Source of the DNA: Melampsora larici-populina 98AG31
Taxonomy: Eukaryota > Basidiomycota > Pucciniomycetes > Pucciniales > Melampsoraceae
Direction of reading: 5' to 3'
Length of the DNA: 64,000 nt
Assembly (NCBI RefSeq): GCF_000204055.1
Contig: NW_006768803.1
Location: 475,607 to 539,606 of the forward strand
Shown: positions 11,995 to 23,355 of the stretch, in pieces
How the letters are laid out: every line of letters begins with the position of its first letter
How positions within the stretch are numbered: position 1 is the stretch's first letter
The notes under the pieces: model-generated
The model's input: the letters and a program-made list of their open reading frames with translations, nothing else
The model's database searches: none
Told to the model about the DNA's origin: nothing
Position numbers and translations under genes: made by a program

Positions 11995-14100
11995 AAAAAC
12001 ATTGTTACTAGTAAGGATAGAAATATACTCAATAATTATATCAGCAAGAATACAATCAAAATCTGTTCATTTGATCAAGAAATACATTTCAGAGAGTCAT
12101 CCATTTGAGAACTTGATATATGTTAGCAGTGACAAAAAGGAGAATTATAACTGTAGATTAATGGGTGAAAAAACAGATATATCAGCATGGATCTAAGATG
12201 AGCATGAAGCTACAAGTACACAACAAATATAATCCTCCCCCCACATTGCACAAAACTCATATTATAAGTGCGCACAAACTTATGAATTCTGCAGGAAAAA
12301 AAACATTTGACAAGAAAAAATGATTATTCAGAACATGGCAATGATAATTGTGATAAGGCAATTTTGGAATGTGAAGGTCAGAGAATAATATGAAGCATTG
12401 TTTTGCATAATTAATATTGAGCACACTTGATTGCTTTGTTCATAGTCACTCAAGTTATCCACCCATCAAACTACCTAGTCAGGTGGCATTTCATAAACAA
12501 CCATAAACTTGTCTACATTGACAAAATCCCCTTGCACCTCACAACCTAAAGTGTCATATTAGTATAAACAATGTGGATAGTTGACTGATGGTTCTCCTCA
12601 ATTGAAAGCTGTAAATGGTATTTGTGTGTAGATAATCTTGAACCTAACATATTCTATCATGACATTAATTCTCATCCTAATATACATCACATGTACTATA
12701 TTTATGATTACATGAAAATTTAGAAAACAATGTGACCTTCTGTGTTTTCTAGGCTAGGTTGGAAAGACCTCAAGTGCATAAAATTATCCACAATATACCA
12801 CAGAATATCATGAATTTGGGGTAAGATCACTGGTGAGTAGAATGATACACAGCCAACACCCCAGACTTCTGCATAATGCAATGATTTCTCTCTGTGAAAT
12901 CCAAGATATAATGAACTTTTTCTAATGGATTTCTTTCCCAAAATCATCTCTGATTACTTAATTTACCTACAAAAACAGCCTACAGAATTAAATTCCATAC
13001 CAATTCTATAGTTCAATCATCAACTCATCTAATTCACTGGTAAACATGTGATACAATCCATACTATGGAGGATTACAAATGTTGATGACTTGGTTTTATG
13101 ACCTCAAATACTTCTCTGTGGACCTCTGCAGGGTATGTTTTTACTGAGTGGTTCTGCAGATATTCAGCAAGGTGTTTGAGGTATGACAACTGACAATCCG
13201 CAGCTGTGGGACAAGTATTCCTTAGAGCATGTTTTGTTATACAAGGTTGGGATTAGTTGATGGTTGAGGTATGTAATTCTTATGGAATTCAAATGTGCAG
13301 GTCATNNNNNNNNNNNNNNNNNNNNNNNNNNNNNNNNNNNNNNNNNNNNNNNNNNNNNNNNNNNNNNNNNNNNNNNNNNNNNNNNNNNNNNNNNNNNNNN
13401 NNNNNGGTTTGAGAGAGATTGGGGGTGTGGACCAAGATAGAGCCAAGGTATCCTTATTCGTCCCAAACATAGGACTTACTTAAAGAAGCATTCTGGGTTC
13501 ATGGCTGTTGATGGTAAGTATTTTGCAACTTACAGCACTTGGCTGGGAATTTTCTTGCTGTGTAAATTCGTGTTGTAAGCCATGAGTTCAACAGAGTTTC
13601 TGCTACAGATTGTTCTAGTTTTCGGCAAGCTCGAGATAATATGTGCAGGTAAAATATGTGTGCGAGTTTGGAGATATACATCTTTTTGAGCTATCTCAAA
13701 TGTTCAAGTCACATCTTGTTATAAGCCGTCTTATTTTCAATTATGGATCTGGATTCAGAGGCCACATTATGTATTGAAATCCAAGATCATGACACAAGTT
13801 TCAAATGCAATAGAAAAGTTGAAAAAATATCAGATGAAACCCACATGGATATTCATAGAAAAACCCAGTGATATTGTGACCTTGGTACAATCATACATGT
13901 CTCGATGCACAGCCATCATTTGGCTGATTGATCTTCAAACAATGCACAAATCACAGAAACTCTATAAGGGAATATTGGTGTATGATTGATCATGTCAGAA
14001 TTGGGTGCTTCATTCAATATCTTTCTCAGCCTATTTATTTTGAACCATTGATTACGCCCCAAAATCAGTCTTTGAGATCCTAAACTAGTGATCAAAGATA
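11995..14100. other. AT-rich spacer between small-gene copies 1 and 2, with a gap
   Basis: Mostly non-coding. It contains the 100-N gap at 13306-13405 and short scattered open frames with no coding character. Confidence 0.5.
13306..13405. other. Assembly gap (100 N)
   Basis: Exactly 100 N inside an AT-rich repeat-like spacer. The true size is unknown. Confidence 1.
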
Positions 14101-14445
14101 CAATAGCTTTCAGTAGTGAGCACTTCTTACAGCAGTCCTTGATTTATTTTCTTACTTTCTAACTCTTTCTAACTCTCTGAATGAGTGGCCTCCTGAAGAC
14201 TACAATCTTGTGTGGTTTGAGTTTACACAGAAGTTTGACAAACCTTTCATACCATATCCATGTTAATCAGGACCTGGTGAATTAACACTTTCTGAAAATT
14301 GCAACCACATTTCATTCAAGTTAGTAAGCTGATAGTCTCCTGAGGCTACATTCACTTGTTCTATTGTGATAATTTATGTCTGTTGAATGCTTCAGCTGAC
14401 TTCTGAATACTAGGATTTACTTACCTCTTTGACAGCTGACTCAAA

Positions 14446-14946
14446 ATGAGATTTGGAAACATTTTCCTTGGTATAAACCTCCTGATTGATCATCAAGCTT
14501 CTGAAGCCTTGGTCACTCCACCTATTATTTCTGATCATGTAATGCAAAAACCAAATGATATAGCTAGTCAAACAGCTTTTGAATCAAGTGGTGTGATCTT
14601 CCCAATTGCCAATGGACAATTAAATCAGAAGTTTGAATTTTCAAAACAGATGAGTAAAGAAGCACAAAAGCATCATGGAAGTGATCTTACCAACAAAGGA
14701 ATGTCTCAATTTAACTATAGAAGGTTAGGGCAAGATTATGATCCAAACTTCCAGGATCAAGACCCTTGGTGGGACTTTTTATATAAAGAACCAGAAATGA
14801 ATCACAATGTCATGGATCAACATGAATCTAAGGACCGTCTTGTTTCCTTGGGAATGATATATGCTGCTTGTGGGATTCTAGGTGCAGGTATAGTGACAGC
14901 TGTTAAGGGTGCTTGGGATTTTATTGAAAGCACAAGACCAAGGTAG
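14446..14946 (+). CDS. Small-protein family, copy 2 (unrecognised, membrane/secreted candidate)
   Basis: Intact 166-residue protein. The N-terminus MRFGNIFLGINLLIDHQAS is a short hydrophobic stretch that could act as a weak signal peptide or anchor. A conserved central YRRLGQD motif lies near residue 88. A C-terminal hydrophobic helix (IYAACGILGAGIVTAVKGAW) is followed by a basic end. The ATG follows a tttgacag acceptor (14434) by 11 nt. An upstream gtgagcacttc at about 14113 suggests a 5' UTR intron of about 320 nt, shared with the other copies. It shows no match to a family I know. Paralogues lie about 3 kb on either side. The role is unknown, and the expansion pattern fits an effector-like or other fast-evolving gene only by inference. 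Confidence 0.7.
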   Translation: MRFGNIFLGINLLIDHQASEALVTPPIISDHVMQKPNDIASQTAFESSGVIFPIANGQLNQKFEFSKQMSKEAQKHHGSDLTNKGMSQFNYRRLGQDYDPNFQDQDPWWDFLYKEPEMNHNVMDQHESKDRLVSLGMIYAACGILGAGIVTAVKGAWDFIESTRPR

Positions 14947-15411
14947 GAGATTTTTGTTTTGGGTATTCTGTACAGAAATGTCTACTGATATTTGATGGGG
15001 TAGATATGAACGCATAATACATCAATTGAATATATGAAAGCAAAGTCATTCTAGTTTAAACAAAGTTGGGAGAGAGGTAAATTGGGGTTGGCTAAGAAAG
15101 GTTTGGAAATCATGAAGAAAATGAAGTGCATCTCAGTTTCGGTTATTGCCTTACAAAGAACTATATATTACATGGCCAAGAGGCACAGCAATGGTTTACA
15201 AGTTAAAAAACTAATTGTGTTCCCTTTTCTCTTGGTTTGGTTTTTGTTCATTGTTTTATCTTTATCAAAAATACATTTATTTTCAATTTTTGATTCATTG
15301 AATACCAGTATCAACAGAATTTCATCATACTGGTATCTTTTCCATCATTAACTTCAGAATTTTTGTTTTTCCCAGTGTCTCCCAGCTACACTATCTGTTA
15401 CTATGGCATTA
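14947..15411. other. Spacer before the duplicated block
   Basis: AT-rich downstream flank of copy 2. It contains an open frame at 15082-15351 with a hydrophobic stretch but no support as a gene. The duplicated block begins sharply at 15412. Confidence 0.4.
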
Positions 15412-18400
15412 ATTGTGATTGTACTGATAGTGACTGTAATAAGGTCTCAGGTTTTCCCTTTTTGTCTCTCCACTGCAATTGTTGAGTCAGATCCTCCAGG
15501 GATATATCATGTTTTAGCACACAGAAAACTACAGTCTTAGTAAATAACACCTTGTGCCAAACCTATTACCTAGAAGGGAAACATAAGCCACCAGGATATG
15601 ATTATCATTACCCAAGATCTTGTTATGAGTCTAAATTAATACTGAATATATATACTCAAACTACATTCCACTTTGGACTTAGGCTGGTTGTGCAGACTTA
15701 TGTTTTCCTCTTCCTTTAAATTGGGATTATACCAATCAAAGTACTTCTTTTTCTTGATTCTCTCAGATAGTCATAAAAATGATCTACACAAATCTTGTAA
15801 AAGAGGACACAGAAAGCTAAATGTGTTCCAAGAGAGATAACTCTTCCCTCAAAAGAGTGTCACCATTTGGTGTTGATTGATACATGCAGCAGTATATGAT
15901 GTTTTCTGATTTTGAAAATTGAACACCTTCTTTAACTTCATCTATACCGTGCTTGCCCTATAATGTCACACAGGAAACAAAGAGATATTTCCCCATGGGA
16001 AGACTGAGTTCATTTAATGCAGTTTCTGAGCCAAAACACAGAGATAATGAATAAGGCCAAAATGATCATTGGGGCTCATAAGCCGTGTTGATTACAATGT
16101 GGTTTTAAGTATGCACAAGCACTTGTGGAAAAGATACAACACCACCTCTGGTCCCAAACACATACCTGCAGGGACTACACACCTCTATAATAGTCACCAC
16201 AGGTATGTGTTTGGGGCCAGTGGACTAACCCAGTGTCATTGTAAACCTCCTATGCAGTGTAGTAGGAGCCTGTAAAGCTCCTGCAGACGTCACCAATGAA
16301 AATGGTCAAGTTTTGGCTTTGTGGAAATTAAATGCTCAGGGTTTGCCCAGTCTTGGACTTTTCCTCAGAATTTTTGGCCATCTGTTCCATAGTTCAGTTT
16401 TGTCTCATATGTCATAATGTGTGAATTTCAAGATTTCATTTCTGTAACTGTGATCTGTATTAAGTCACCCTGCTTTATCCTTGCCTTGCTGGTGAGGATA
16501 GAGCTATGGGGGTAAGCTGTGGACCACATTTGAATGTGGTCTAATACAAATTGTTAGATAAGGAGAAACAGCAAGGAATCAGTACAACATGTGCAGTATA
16601 AAACTCCCATATATCTGTCACATGTGACTCAAGTGGTTCAGAAAAATCTCCCTGTGCAATGAGATAATAATATCCTATCATACATGTCTGAACAATGCAT
16701 CATACAAAAAGCGGCAAAACTCTCTCCATTTCATTTTTTTTTTGGTATATTCAAGTCAAGCTCTTATTTGTGAATAAATTTTTGATCCACAATACAAAAT
16801 TTCAGTACTTGTTGTTCCCCAGCCTCAAAGTTCAGTTTTTTAGGTTCAAAACTAGTGATCATAAGAACAGGATTTGTTTTGGTGAGTACCTCTTGCATAT
16901 TTCAAAGTTATACTTCCTTTTCCATCTCTCTGCTCATCAATAAGAAAGATTTCACCTATGTGAAGCTTTTAAGAGATTGATTTATCTGAGTAGTAATCCC
17001 CTGCTATGCCCTTGATCTTAAACAGAGATATATTTCAACCTCTATATACCATATCCATATTGATGGGGACCAAGTGATTCAATTTATTACTGACCTCAAA
17101 AGATAATCTCAAGAAACTCAGTAAGACTACATTTCACTGTATGCTCTATGTCCAATATTATGCAAAAGTCTCCAGGACTGAACTAACTTTTGAATGATTT
17201 CATATATTTTGGTAGCTACCTAAGGATGAAGTTTGGACAATTTTTTCTTGGTATAAACCTTTTGATGGATCATCAAGCTTCTGGAGGTTTGATAAACGAA
17301 CACAATATTGCTAATAATGCAGTACCCAATGGATTAGCTAGTAAATCATCTTTGGAATCAATTGGTGTGATCTTACCTATTTCCAATGAACAATCAAAAG
17401 AAAAGGCTGAATTTATCCCAAAACCAATGAGTGTACAAGCACTGAAGGATTATGGAATTTATCCTACTAGGAATGAATTGTCTCAATCTCACTATAGAAG
17501 ACTAGGTCAAGATGCTGATAAGCAAGTTAATACCCCACAGCCTGTGTGGGGGAATCTTGATGAACACCCAATACTTACTCCCAGACAGAAAGAGGATGAT
17601 GAGGCCATTTCCAAGGGCTTGAATTATATTACTTATGGCATCTTAGCCGCAGCTATATTCAAAGGCTATAGAGCCGCACGGGACTGGTTTGAGGCTTTGA
17701 TGGAAGGGTATGAGGGTGCTGTTTTAAATTATGTGAACGAAACACCTTGCTGACATTTGGTGGGATAGAATTGGCCAGATCTTGGATGAAAACTAGAAGG
17801 GGAATAGAAGACATTCAAAGGACAGATGATTCAAGAGAATCCAACCTTCAAGTTCTGTCCTGGAAGTGATAACAGTGGGTCTTGATTAATACAAGTAGCA
17901 GGGTAGAATTATTTTGTTGGTTTATAGTGATAATACACTCTACAAAACTAAATTTGGCCTTGCTTGGCCAATTGTACGCCATGAGTTTCTAGGCTAGCTT
18001 GCTGTGGCCAGCTCAAGGGAAAAATCCAAAACTGGGTATAGAACCAAATCATCTGCCCAAAGATCAAACACCCAATTCTCTATACCAGCAAGGTGAAGAT
18101 TTGAATATGATCAGACATCCTTTTTAGTATGACTCCTTAGAGTATGGCTTGTCAACAAAATTGGCAGGAGGGATATGGCCTTGATGTTGGTTGAGGTGTA
18201 TGATGTTCCTGAAATTTGAGCCCAGCATGCTTTCACCTAAGAGGGGAGAAAGGTATAGAAGGAGGTGGTTTAAAAGCCATGATACAACATTTATGGCAGA
18301 TGCTTCATTGAACATAGGTAAATGTCCAAGCATTTGGGGAGTGAGAATGTGGAGAATGTAACAAAATTTGCACATTTTGAAGCTGAAATCACTTGGCTGC

Positions 18401-19256
18401 GGAGTCTATTGCTATGAGTGTTTAATATGTATTTTGAATCATTCAACAGGATTCTGTAGTTCAAATGTTGTTGAGTTTGAGGAAATCAAGAGATAAATGT
18501 ACAGGAAGGGTGTGTTTGCTCCAGGGCATCTGAAAAAACGTAGAGGTTCCTTAACATCCATGGCTCACATCAGGACCCTGGAAAGCACAAGCTGAAGAGC
18601 CCATCCTAAGACCATCAAACATTCCCTTTTCAATACCCTATGGAGTTTTAAAGACCAGAAATTTGGACTTGAAAAATTTCAGTGTTGTCAGTAGGTTTTT
18701 GCACAAGAAATTTTAAAAAATTCATCATGGCCATCCATTCCCATCTGGACAGTATGTATGCAAGTACAGAGCCCCAGTTTCCTAATCCTCACATTGCATT
18801 GTACCATACCTGCTTTCACCTGAAATATCACATAGCAAATGATGATGATTTTGACTAAAAAGGAGGTTTCCATCCTTTGAAATTGGTATGTTTAGAAAAA
18901 AGTTCTTCAAGAAGAATGAAAACATACCAGTCATGGTGGTACTAGTAGGTACAAATTCATTAAAATTACTCTTGACCCTAAAAAACTCAAAGCAATACTT
19001 TTCAAACCTGGATCCATCTCAATTAGAACACGGTCTTCACCTGGAGCTTTTTGAGGTCCTCTTGCATCTCTATATCTCAATTAATATTTGATCATTTATT
19101 GTTTAAAACCCAATGGTCATGGAATCAGAGGTGATGATGAGACATGTTCAGTTTTTCACTAGTGACAGATCTAAATCATGATTAAGCTTGAATATATGAG
19201 TTTTGTATATCTAATGTGCAGCTCTAGATATGTGGGTGACATCTGACCCTAAAAAA
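15412..19256 (+). repeat. Duplicated segment A (original orientation)
   Basis: Matches 28695-32543 in reverse complement over its whole length, with scattered substitutions. The left edge is sharp at 15412 (attgtgattg). The right edge is near 19256, after gggtcagatgtc-type sequence. It contains small-protein copy 3, a 69-bp imperfect hairpin at about 16150-16218 (arms cccaaacacatacctg / caggtatgtgtttggg) and a perfect 20-bp palindrome gaccacatttgaatgtggtc near 16530. Outside the small gene it looks non-coding. A conserved open frame on the minus strand (18375-18124) is frame-shifted in the other copy. Confidence 0.9.
17226..17753 (+). CDS. Small-protein family, copy 3 (intact)
   Basis: A 175-residue protein starting MKFGQFFLGINLLMDHQASG. 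The frame is open a little further upstream but has no ATG there, and the MKFG start is conserved across copies directly after a ggtag acceptor. It has the YRRLGQDAD motif mid-protein and a C-terminal hydrophobic segment (LNYITYGILAAAIFKGY) followed by ARDWFEALMEGYEG. There is a probable 5' UTR intron from gtgagtacctc at about 16880. It differs from the inverted copy (30728-30201) at about nine residues, many of them non-conservative. No known family is recognised. The hydrophobic ends suggest membrane association or secretion, which is inference. Confidence 0.72.
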   Translation: MKFGQFFLGINLLMDHQASGGLINEHNIANNAVPNGLASKSSLESIGVILPISNEQSKEKAEFIPKPMSVQALKDYGIYPTRNELSQSHYRRLGQDADKQVNTPQPVWGNLDEHPILTPRQKEDDEAISKGLNYITYGILAAAIFKGYRAARDWFEALMEGYEGAVLNYVNETPC

Positions 19257-19972
19257 GATAAAGTAATCAGAAGATCCTGTCACTTGGCCAATTTCTATGA
19301 TGAGAATTTATTATCAAATGCAATTTACCCCTAAACCACACAAGTCAAATGAGTCATCAAGGGAAACACCATACAATTCAAACAAGTCATAAATCATCCT
19401 AAGTGTTTCTTGGCCTCAGATTAATTACAATGTAACACTTTGTTTAAGTAGTCGCAGACTTTGTCATCCAAAGATGTGTTTTCATATCATCATGATTTAC
19501 AAAATTCTGCAAAAACTCGTTCTATACAGGCTTGATGATATGTCACCTCATTTTTGTTCAGATAGAAAGTCTTTGGTGGAACATGAAGGTTTCTTTCAAT
19601 CTAGATGATAAGTTTATTGCAGAGAACATGTCACTCACGTTGTGTGGGTTTCCCCCATTGTAACATATTGTAGATATTGCTGTTTGTTACTTTGTTGAAT
19701 GAAACGTTTGTCCTCATACGCTAAGAGATCATATCAGACAGTTTCTTTTATGATTAAGTGAGAAAGATTTTTCAATATCTTGGGAGCGCAATTCTTTTTG
19801 ATCTTTGCTATAGAGATTTGTTTGCAACGGGATATGAGAGCCCAGAAGTCGAGCCCATCCCTCGAATCAACGCTGCATGGAGTAGGCTGACCGAAAAAAG
19901 GCCTGAGTGAGTGGATAGACCTGCTTTTATTGAAGAAACGCCTATCGGAGCTTTTATGACGACTTCTCCATT
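19257..19972. other. Linker present only in the left copy
   Basis: Lies between duplicated segments A and B and has no counterpart in the 28.7-36.8 kb copy. It is AT-rich. A minus-strand frame (20039-19734) crosses the linker/segment B border and is cut short in the right copy. No recognised product. Confidence 0.6.
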
Positions 19973-20348
19973 TTGAGCTCATTGATTTAAGGTCTTCATT
20001 CAGCGAGAAATGAAAATCTTGAGTCATGATGATCCCCAAGAGTTGAGGTTTTTGCCAGTGTTTTACTTAGTCCCTATGGACTTCGATCGAGTAATCAAGA
20101 TGCAGGGAAGCAGGCAGGAAGCAGGGTTTCTTTAAGTTTTTTGGGCCTTGAGTTGAAAATGCTGTGACTCTGAGACAGGCGGTGACAAAGAAAATATGTT
20201 GTGGGATCGAGTCGCATCTTGTGCGGTATTCTCACGTACTCACACAGCTCCTGAGTCCTTGATTGCTGAAATGTTACAAAGGTTGGGGTTAGGGGTGCCT
20301 CTCGGATACAATCGAATTCGAAAGACACGATAATCATCCAATTTCAAC

Positions 20349-20385
20349 TTAGGGGTTAGGGGTTTAGGGGTTTGGGTTAAGTTTC
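20349..20385. repeat. Short telomere-like (TTAGGGG-type) tract
   Basis: Reads ttaggggttaggggtttag and continues ggg-rich, with a second ggggttaggggt nearby at about 20284. The same tract recurs in reverse complement near 36385-36420 because it lies in segment B. It is interstitial and not at a visible junction. Confidence 0.6.
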
Positions 20386-20678
20386 AAAAAATTCCGGAGC
20401 TCAGCAAAAAACATCTCTATGTTCTTTACTATGTTCTTGACTATTCGCACATCTACACACATATCTCGCGCAACATATGTCGTTTCTACAGTCTATCACA
20501 GCATCATATCGCGATCATGGAGAAAGATCTCATAACATAAGATCACGGGGTGTTAGAAGACTTGAAAAGGGACTGATTAGATTTCATTGCCTTCAATTGC
20601 CTGCGAAGATGTTGAAAGCCTGAGTTCCCTTCGACTTCGACTGCTAATTCTAGATCGTCTCGTATCCAATAGTACTTG

Positions 20679-22006
20679 TTAATCATCTAAGGGAGACTTG
20701 GTGAATGATGTTGATATTAAATGTTCAACTGGATATTGAGGATCATCTATTATGTTCTCAGGTTGAATCAGATTATCAACTAAATCATCGAATTCACCCC
20801 TAGTATCTTGATCAACAATTCCTTCAATCCAATTGGTTACTACTATTTGTTCATTCTCTGAAAAGCCATGTGCTAATCCAGTGATGGTTTTGAATTTGGC
20901 TCGACCAAAAGCTTCTTGAGAGATCCTTCGTAAGAAGTTGAATCCCAACTTGGCAGCGTTGTAAGTTAATACTTCGTCTGTGGTTCCATGAATCCAGTAG
21001 AAAGCAGTCGATCGATAAAACCCAGGAACTGGTGAAAGAAGCAGTGGTAATCTAAAGGGTAGAGGTAGATAGCCCGACTTTGAAAAGAGAAATAGTCAGA
21101 ACCTATATAAAATTCGAAATTTGCGTTCAACAAGAGAAAAAGACATACCAGCATCAACGTTGCAGCGGGGGGCTCTGGCAGTGTCAAGCTAGTAAGGAGG
21201 GTCATCACGGCACCTATTCGATTTTTGATTTTTGAAAAGGATTCATATCAGTATTCATTGACGTACAAATTGAAAGCGGAAATCGGAGTGGGACGAAATC
21301 ATAATGTCTACATACCTTGACTGAAGCCTGCGATGATAGTCTTGTTCATTTGCATCTTTGATTCTCTGACTTGCTCAGCAATAATGGTAGAGATCTGAAT
21401 ACAGCTTCGTCTCAATCCATCCTCATCTTCAAGATAGTTCAAGTCTCTCCAGTCATTGATGTTGAACCATCCAGGTCGCGCTCCTCCATTTGGTTGATCT
21501 GAATAGACAGTGATTGGAATGATGGGAGCTTTAGGGAGTATGAACCTAAGACCCGTCAAGTTTCCAATGCTTTGAGAGTCGAGGGGTCGTCGAAGAGTAG
21601 ATAAGAATGTTTCTCGCCATTGGTGTCCGTGAGATGAATCGGGAGAACCAAGACCGTGAATGAATACAACCGTCCAACCACTTCCTTTCCCGTCATTGGC
21701 ATCGAGAGGTTCGAGGACATCGAATTCAATGGGAGGGATATCGGCCTCTAGGTTCGACCAACTTGCTCGGTAGATGTATGGAACAAGATGCTCTGGTAGA
21801 GGAGCTGGGCTTTGAATGCTTCCAGGAGATGGGGTTGACAAAGTTGGCGAAGAAGTTTTATGATGCAAAAGTCGAGGTCCAAAGTTTAGACCCAACACAA
21901 AAGAAGCGAAGATGACTAGAGTCGATATGATGACTGGGTAGTGCCTAACGATCCATCTTATAAGTCTTCGACCGACGGCTTTCAAGTTAATCGAGGACAA
22001 ATTCAT
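20679..22006 (-). CDS. Membrane-anchored acyl-protein thioesterase/phospholipase-like alpha/beta hydrolase (copy 1)
   Basis: Phospholipase/carboxylesterase (APT1-like) fold. Three exons, 22006-21316, 21213-21149 and 21077-20679, chain in phase to 384 residues. The N-terminus has one membrane segment (HYPVIISTLVIFASFVLGLN). The oxyanion HGLG motif (FIHGLGSPDSSHGHQW) comes next. The nucleophile is in GFSQGAVM across intron 1, the Asp in IHGTTDEVLTYNAA and the His in GLAHGFSENE. The frame is open to 22246 but has no ATG there. The first ATG is 22006, giving a short cytosolic N-terminus before the anchor. Soluble APTs lack this anchor, so a membrane-bound depalmitoylase or esterase role is plausible but inferred. 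It shares an intergenic promoter with the RING gene. Confidence 0.85.
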
Positions 22007-22577
22007 ATTCCTTCCAAAGATGTCTAAGTCGTTGAGATCTACTGCTAAGCTTTGTCTTCGCGTTTGAGAATGATCAGGACTATTGATGGTTTTGTTAAGA
22101 GTGTTTATGAAGTGATTGAAATGTGGAAAGGTGTTCTGTTGAGAATAGATAAGACGAATCAGATGTTGAGCTTGATTTTGGTTTGAGTCGGATGTCTTGT
22201 AGTACGGAAAGTGGGTTATGTTGACGAGAGAAAAGAAAATCTCCAACTTACGAAGGGCTTGGACTTTGATTTCTTGTATTGAGCAATTTGGACGTGAGGT
22301 GGAAGTGGGAGTGTTCGCGACGTGATCTTTGGGAGTGTTGTCGACGTGATCTCTCAGTATAACTTACGATTGTTAGGACTGTATACGTGTATGTTCGCGG
22401 TTGAGAATTCGTGCGCGCGTGCTGATCAAGGAATTTCTTGTTTACAAAAGCGCGACGCGACTTCCCAAGGTCGACTTCACTCAAACCATCAACTTGGTCA
22501 TTAAACATCACACATCAGGACCACACATCCAACATCAACACTTCAATCAATCTTAGTTTTCTAAAAAATCATTCAAG
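22007..22577. promoter_or_regulatory. Bidirectional promoter of the esterase/RING pair
   Basis: About 570 bp separate the two divergent ATGs. Near 22312-22356 there are two adjacent copies of a gagtgttNNcgacgtgatct motif containing TCGCGA/GTCGAC cores, which could be a paired regulator site. A GTAAGT donor at about 22250 (minus) suggests a 5' UTR intron for the esterase. The arrangement is conserved in the inverted copy. Confidence 0.45.
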
Positions 22578-23355
22578 ATGTTTAAAAGAGCGAGATCAGA
22601 ATCACCTGAGGCTGAAACATTAGAAACACTTGAAATCGAAAGATCAGAATCACCTGAAGTAGTACAAAGTAGTCTGTTATGGGAGGAATTGATCGATCTT
22701 GATAATACTCTTTTAGCTATTGAGGAAGAAGAATCAATCTCTATGATACAGAAACGAACTCATATATACGAACTAGTTGAAAGTATTAAATCAGTCATTT
22801 ATCGAAATCCAGAAGACCATCAATTGATTTCAATGAAACATCAAATGGATGCGATTGATTATGCTTCCAAATTACTCCGAAACACTATCAAATTTAGAAA
22901 TAGTATCACTTTAAATCCTCGACCAAGTGATAGTGCTTTAGAAATCTTAAAGAAATCACAACGAAATAGACAACAGAATGGTGAATCAATAATTGAAACA
23001 GCAATGGATTACTTAGAGGAGAACGTTCTTAGATTTTCAAATAGAGTTCATAATTCACTTGATCTTTGTGTGATTTGTCATGAAGACTTCAAATCTGGTC
23101 AATCGGTTTCTAGATTCCCTTGTTATGAGAATCACGAGTTTCATACCAGTTGTGTCAAGGTATGTCAAAAGTTTCTTTGATTCATTTCTTCTTTTTTCTG
23201 TCTTTGGGTTATTAAAACTGACTCAAACTGTTTCTCTTCTTGTTTTGATCTTGTTTTGCTTATTTTAGATTTTGTTGAGAACTTCATTTCGTTGCCCGAT
23301 TTGTAGTAGCTCTATCGACGAAATTGCAGCAACACGCGCAATGATTACTGAATAG
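22578..23355 (+). CDS. RING-finger protein, candidate E3 ubiquitin ligase (copy 1)
   Basis: Two exons, 22578-23159 and 23269-23355, encode 222 residues. An acidic, Ser/Glu-rich N-terminus (MFKRARSESPEAETLE) is followed by a helical, charged middle with EELIDLDNTLLAIEEEES. A C-terminal RING follows: CVIC at about residues 167-170, then RFPCYENHEFHTSC, then CPIC after the intron. The order C-C-C-H-H-C-C-C fits RING-H2. The intron (23160-23268) splits the RING, and the second exon ends SSSIDEIAATRAMITE. It would recruit an E2 enzyme; the substrate is unknown. It is divergently paired with the esterase. Three copies exist in this window. Confidence 0.85.

Noticed and set aside
18124..18375. Minus-strand frame in segment A as a gene
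   Set aside because: The inverted copy (29578-29781) is frame-shifted and truncated, so constraint on the frame is not supported.
20095..20337. Minus-strand 80-codon frame present in both B copies
   Set aside because: Preserved simply because the copies are young; no domain, and it overlaps the telomere-like tract.
20349..20385. TTAGGGG-rich tract as evidence of a chromosome end or telomere fusion
   Set aside because: Too short, degenerate, and present in both copies of segment B away from any junction. Kept only as a repeat.
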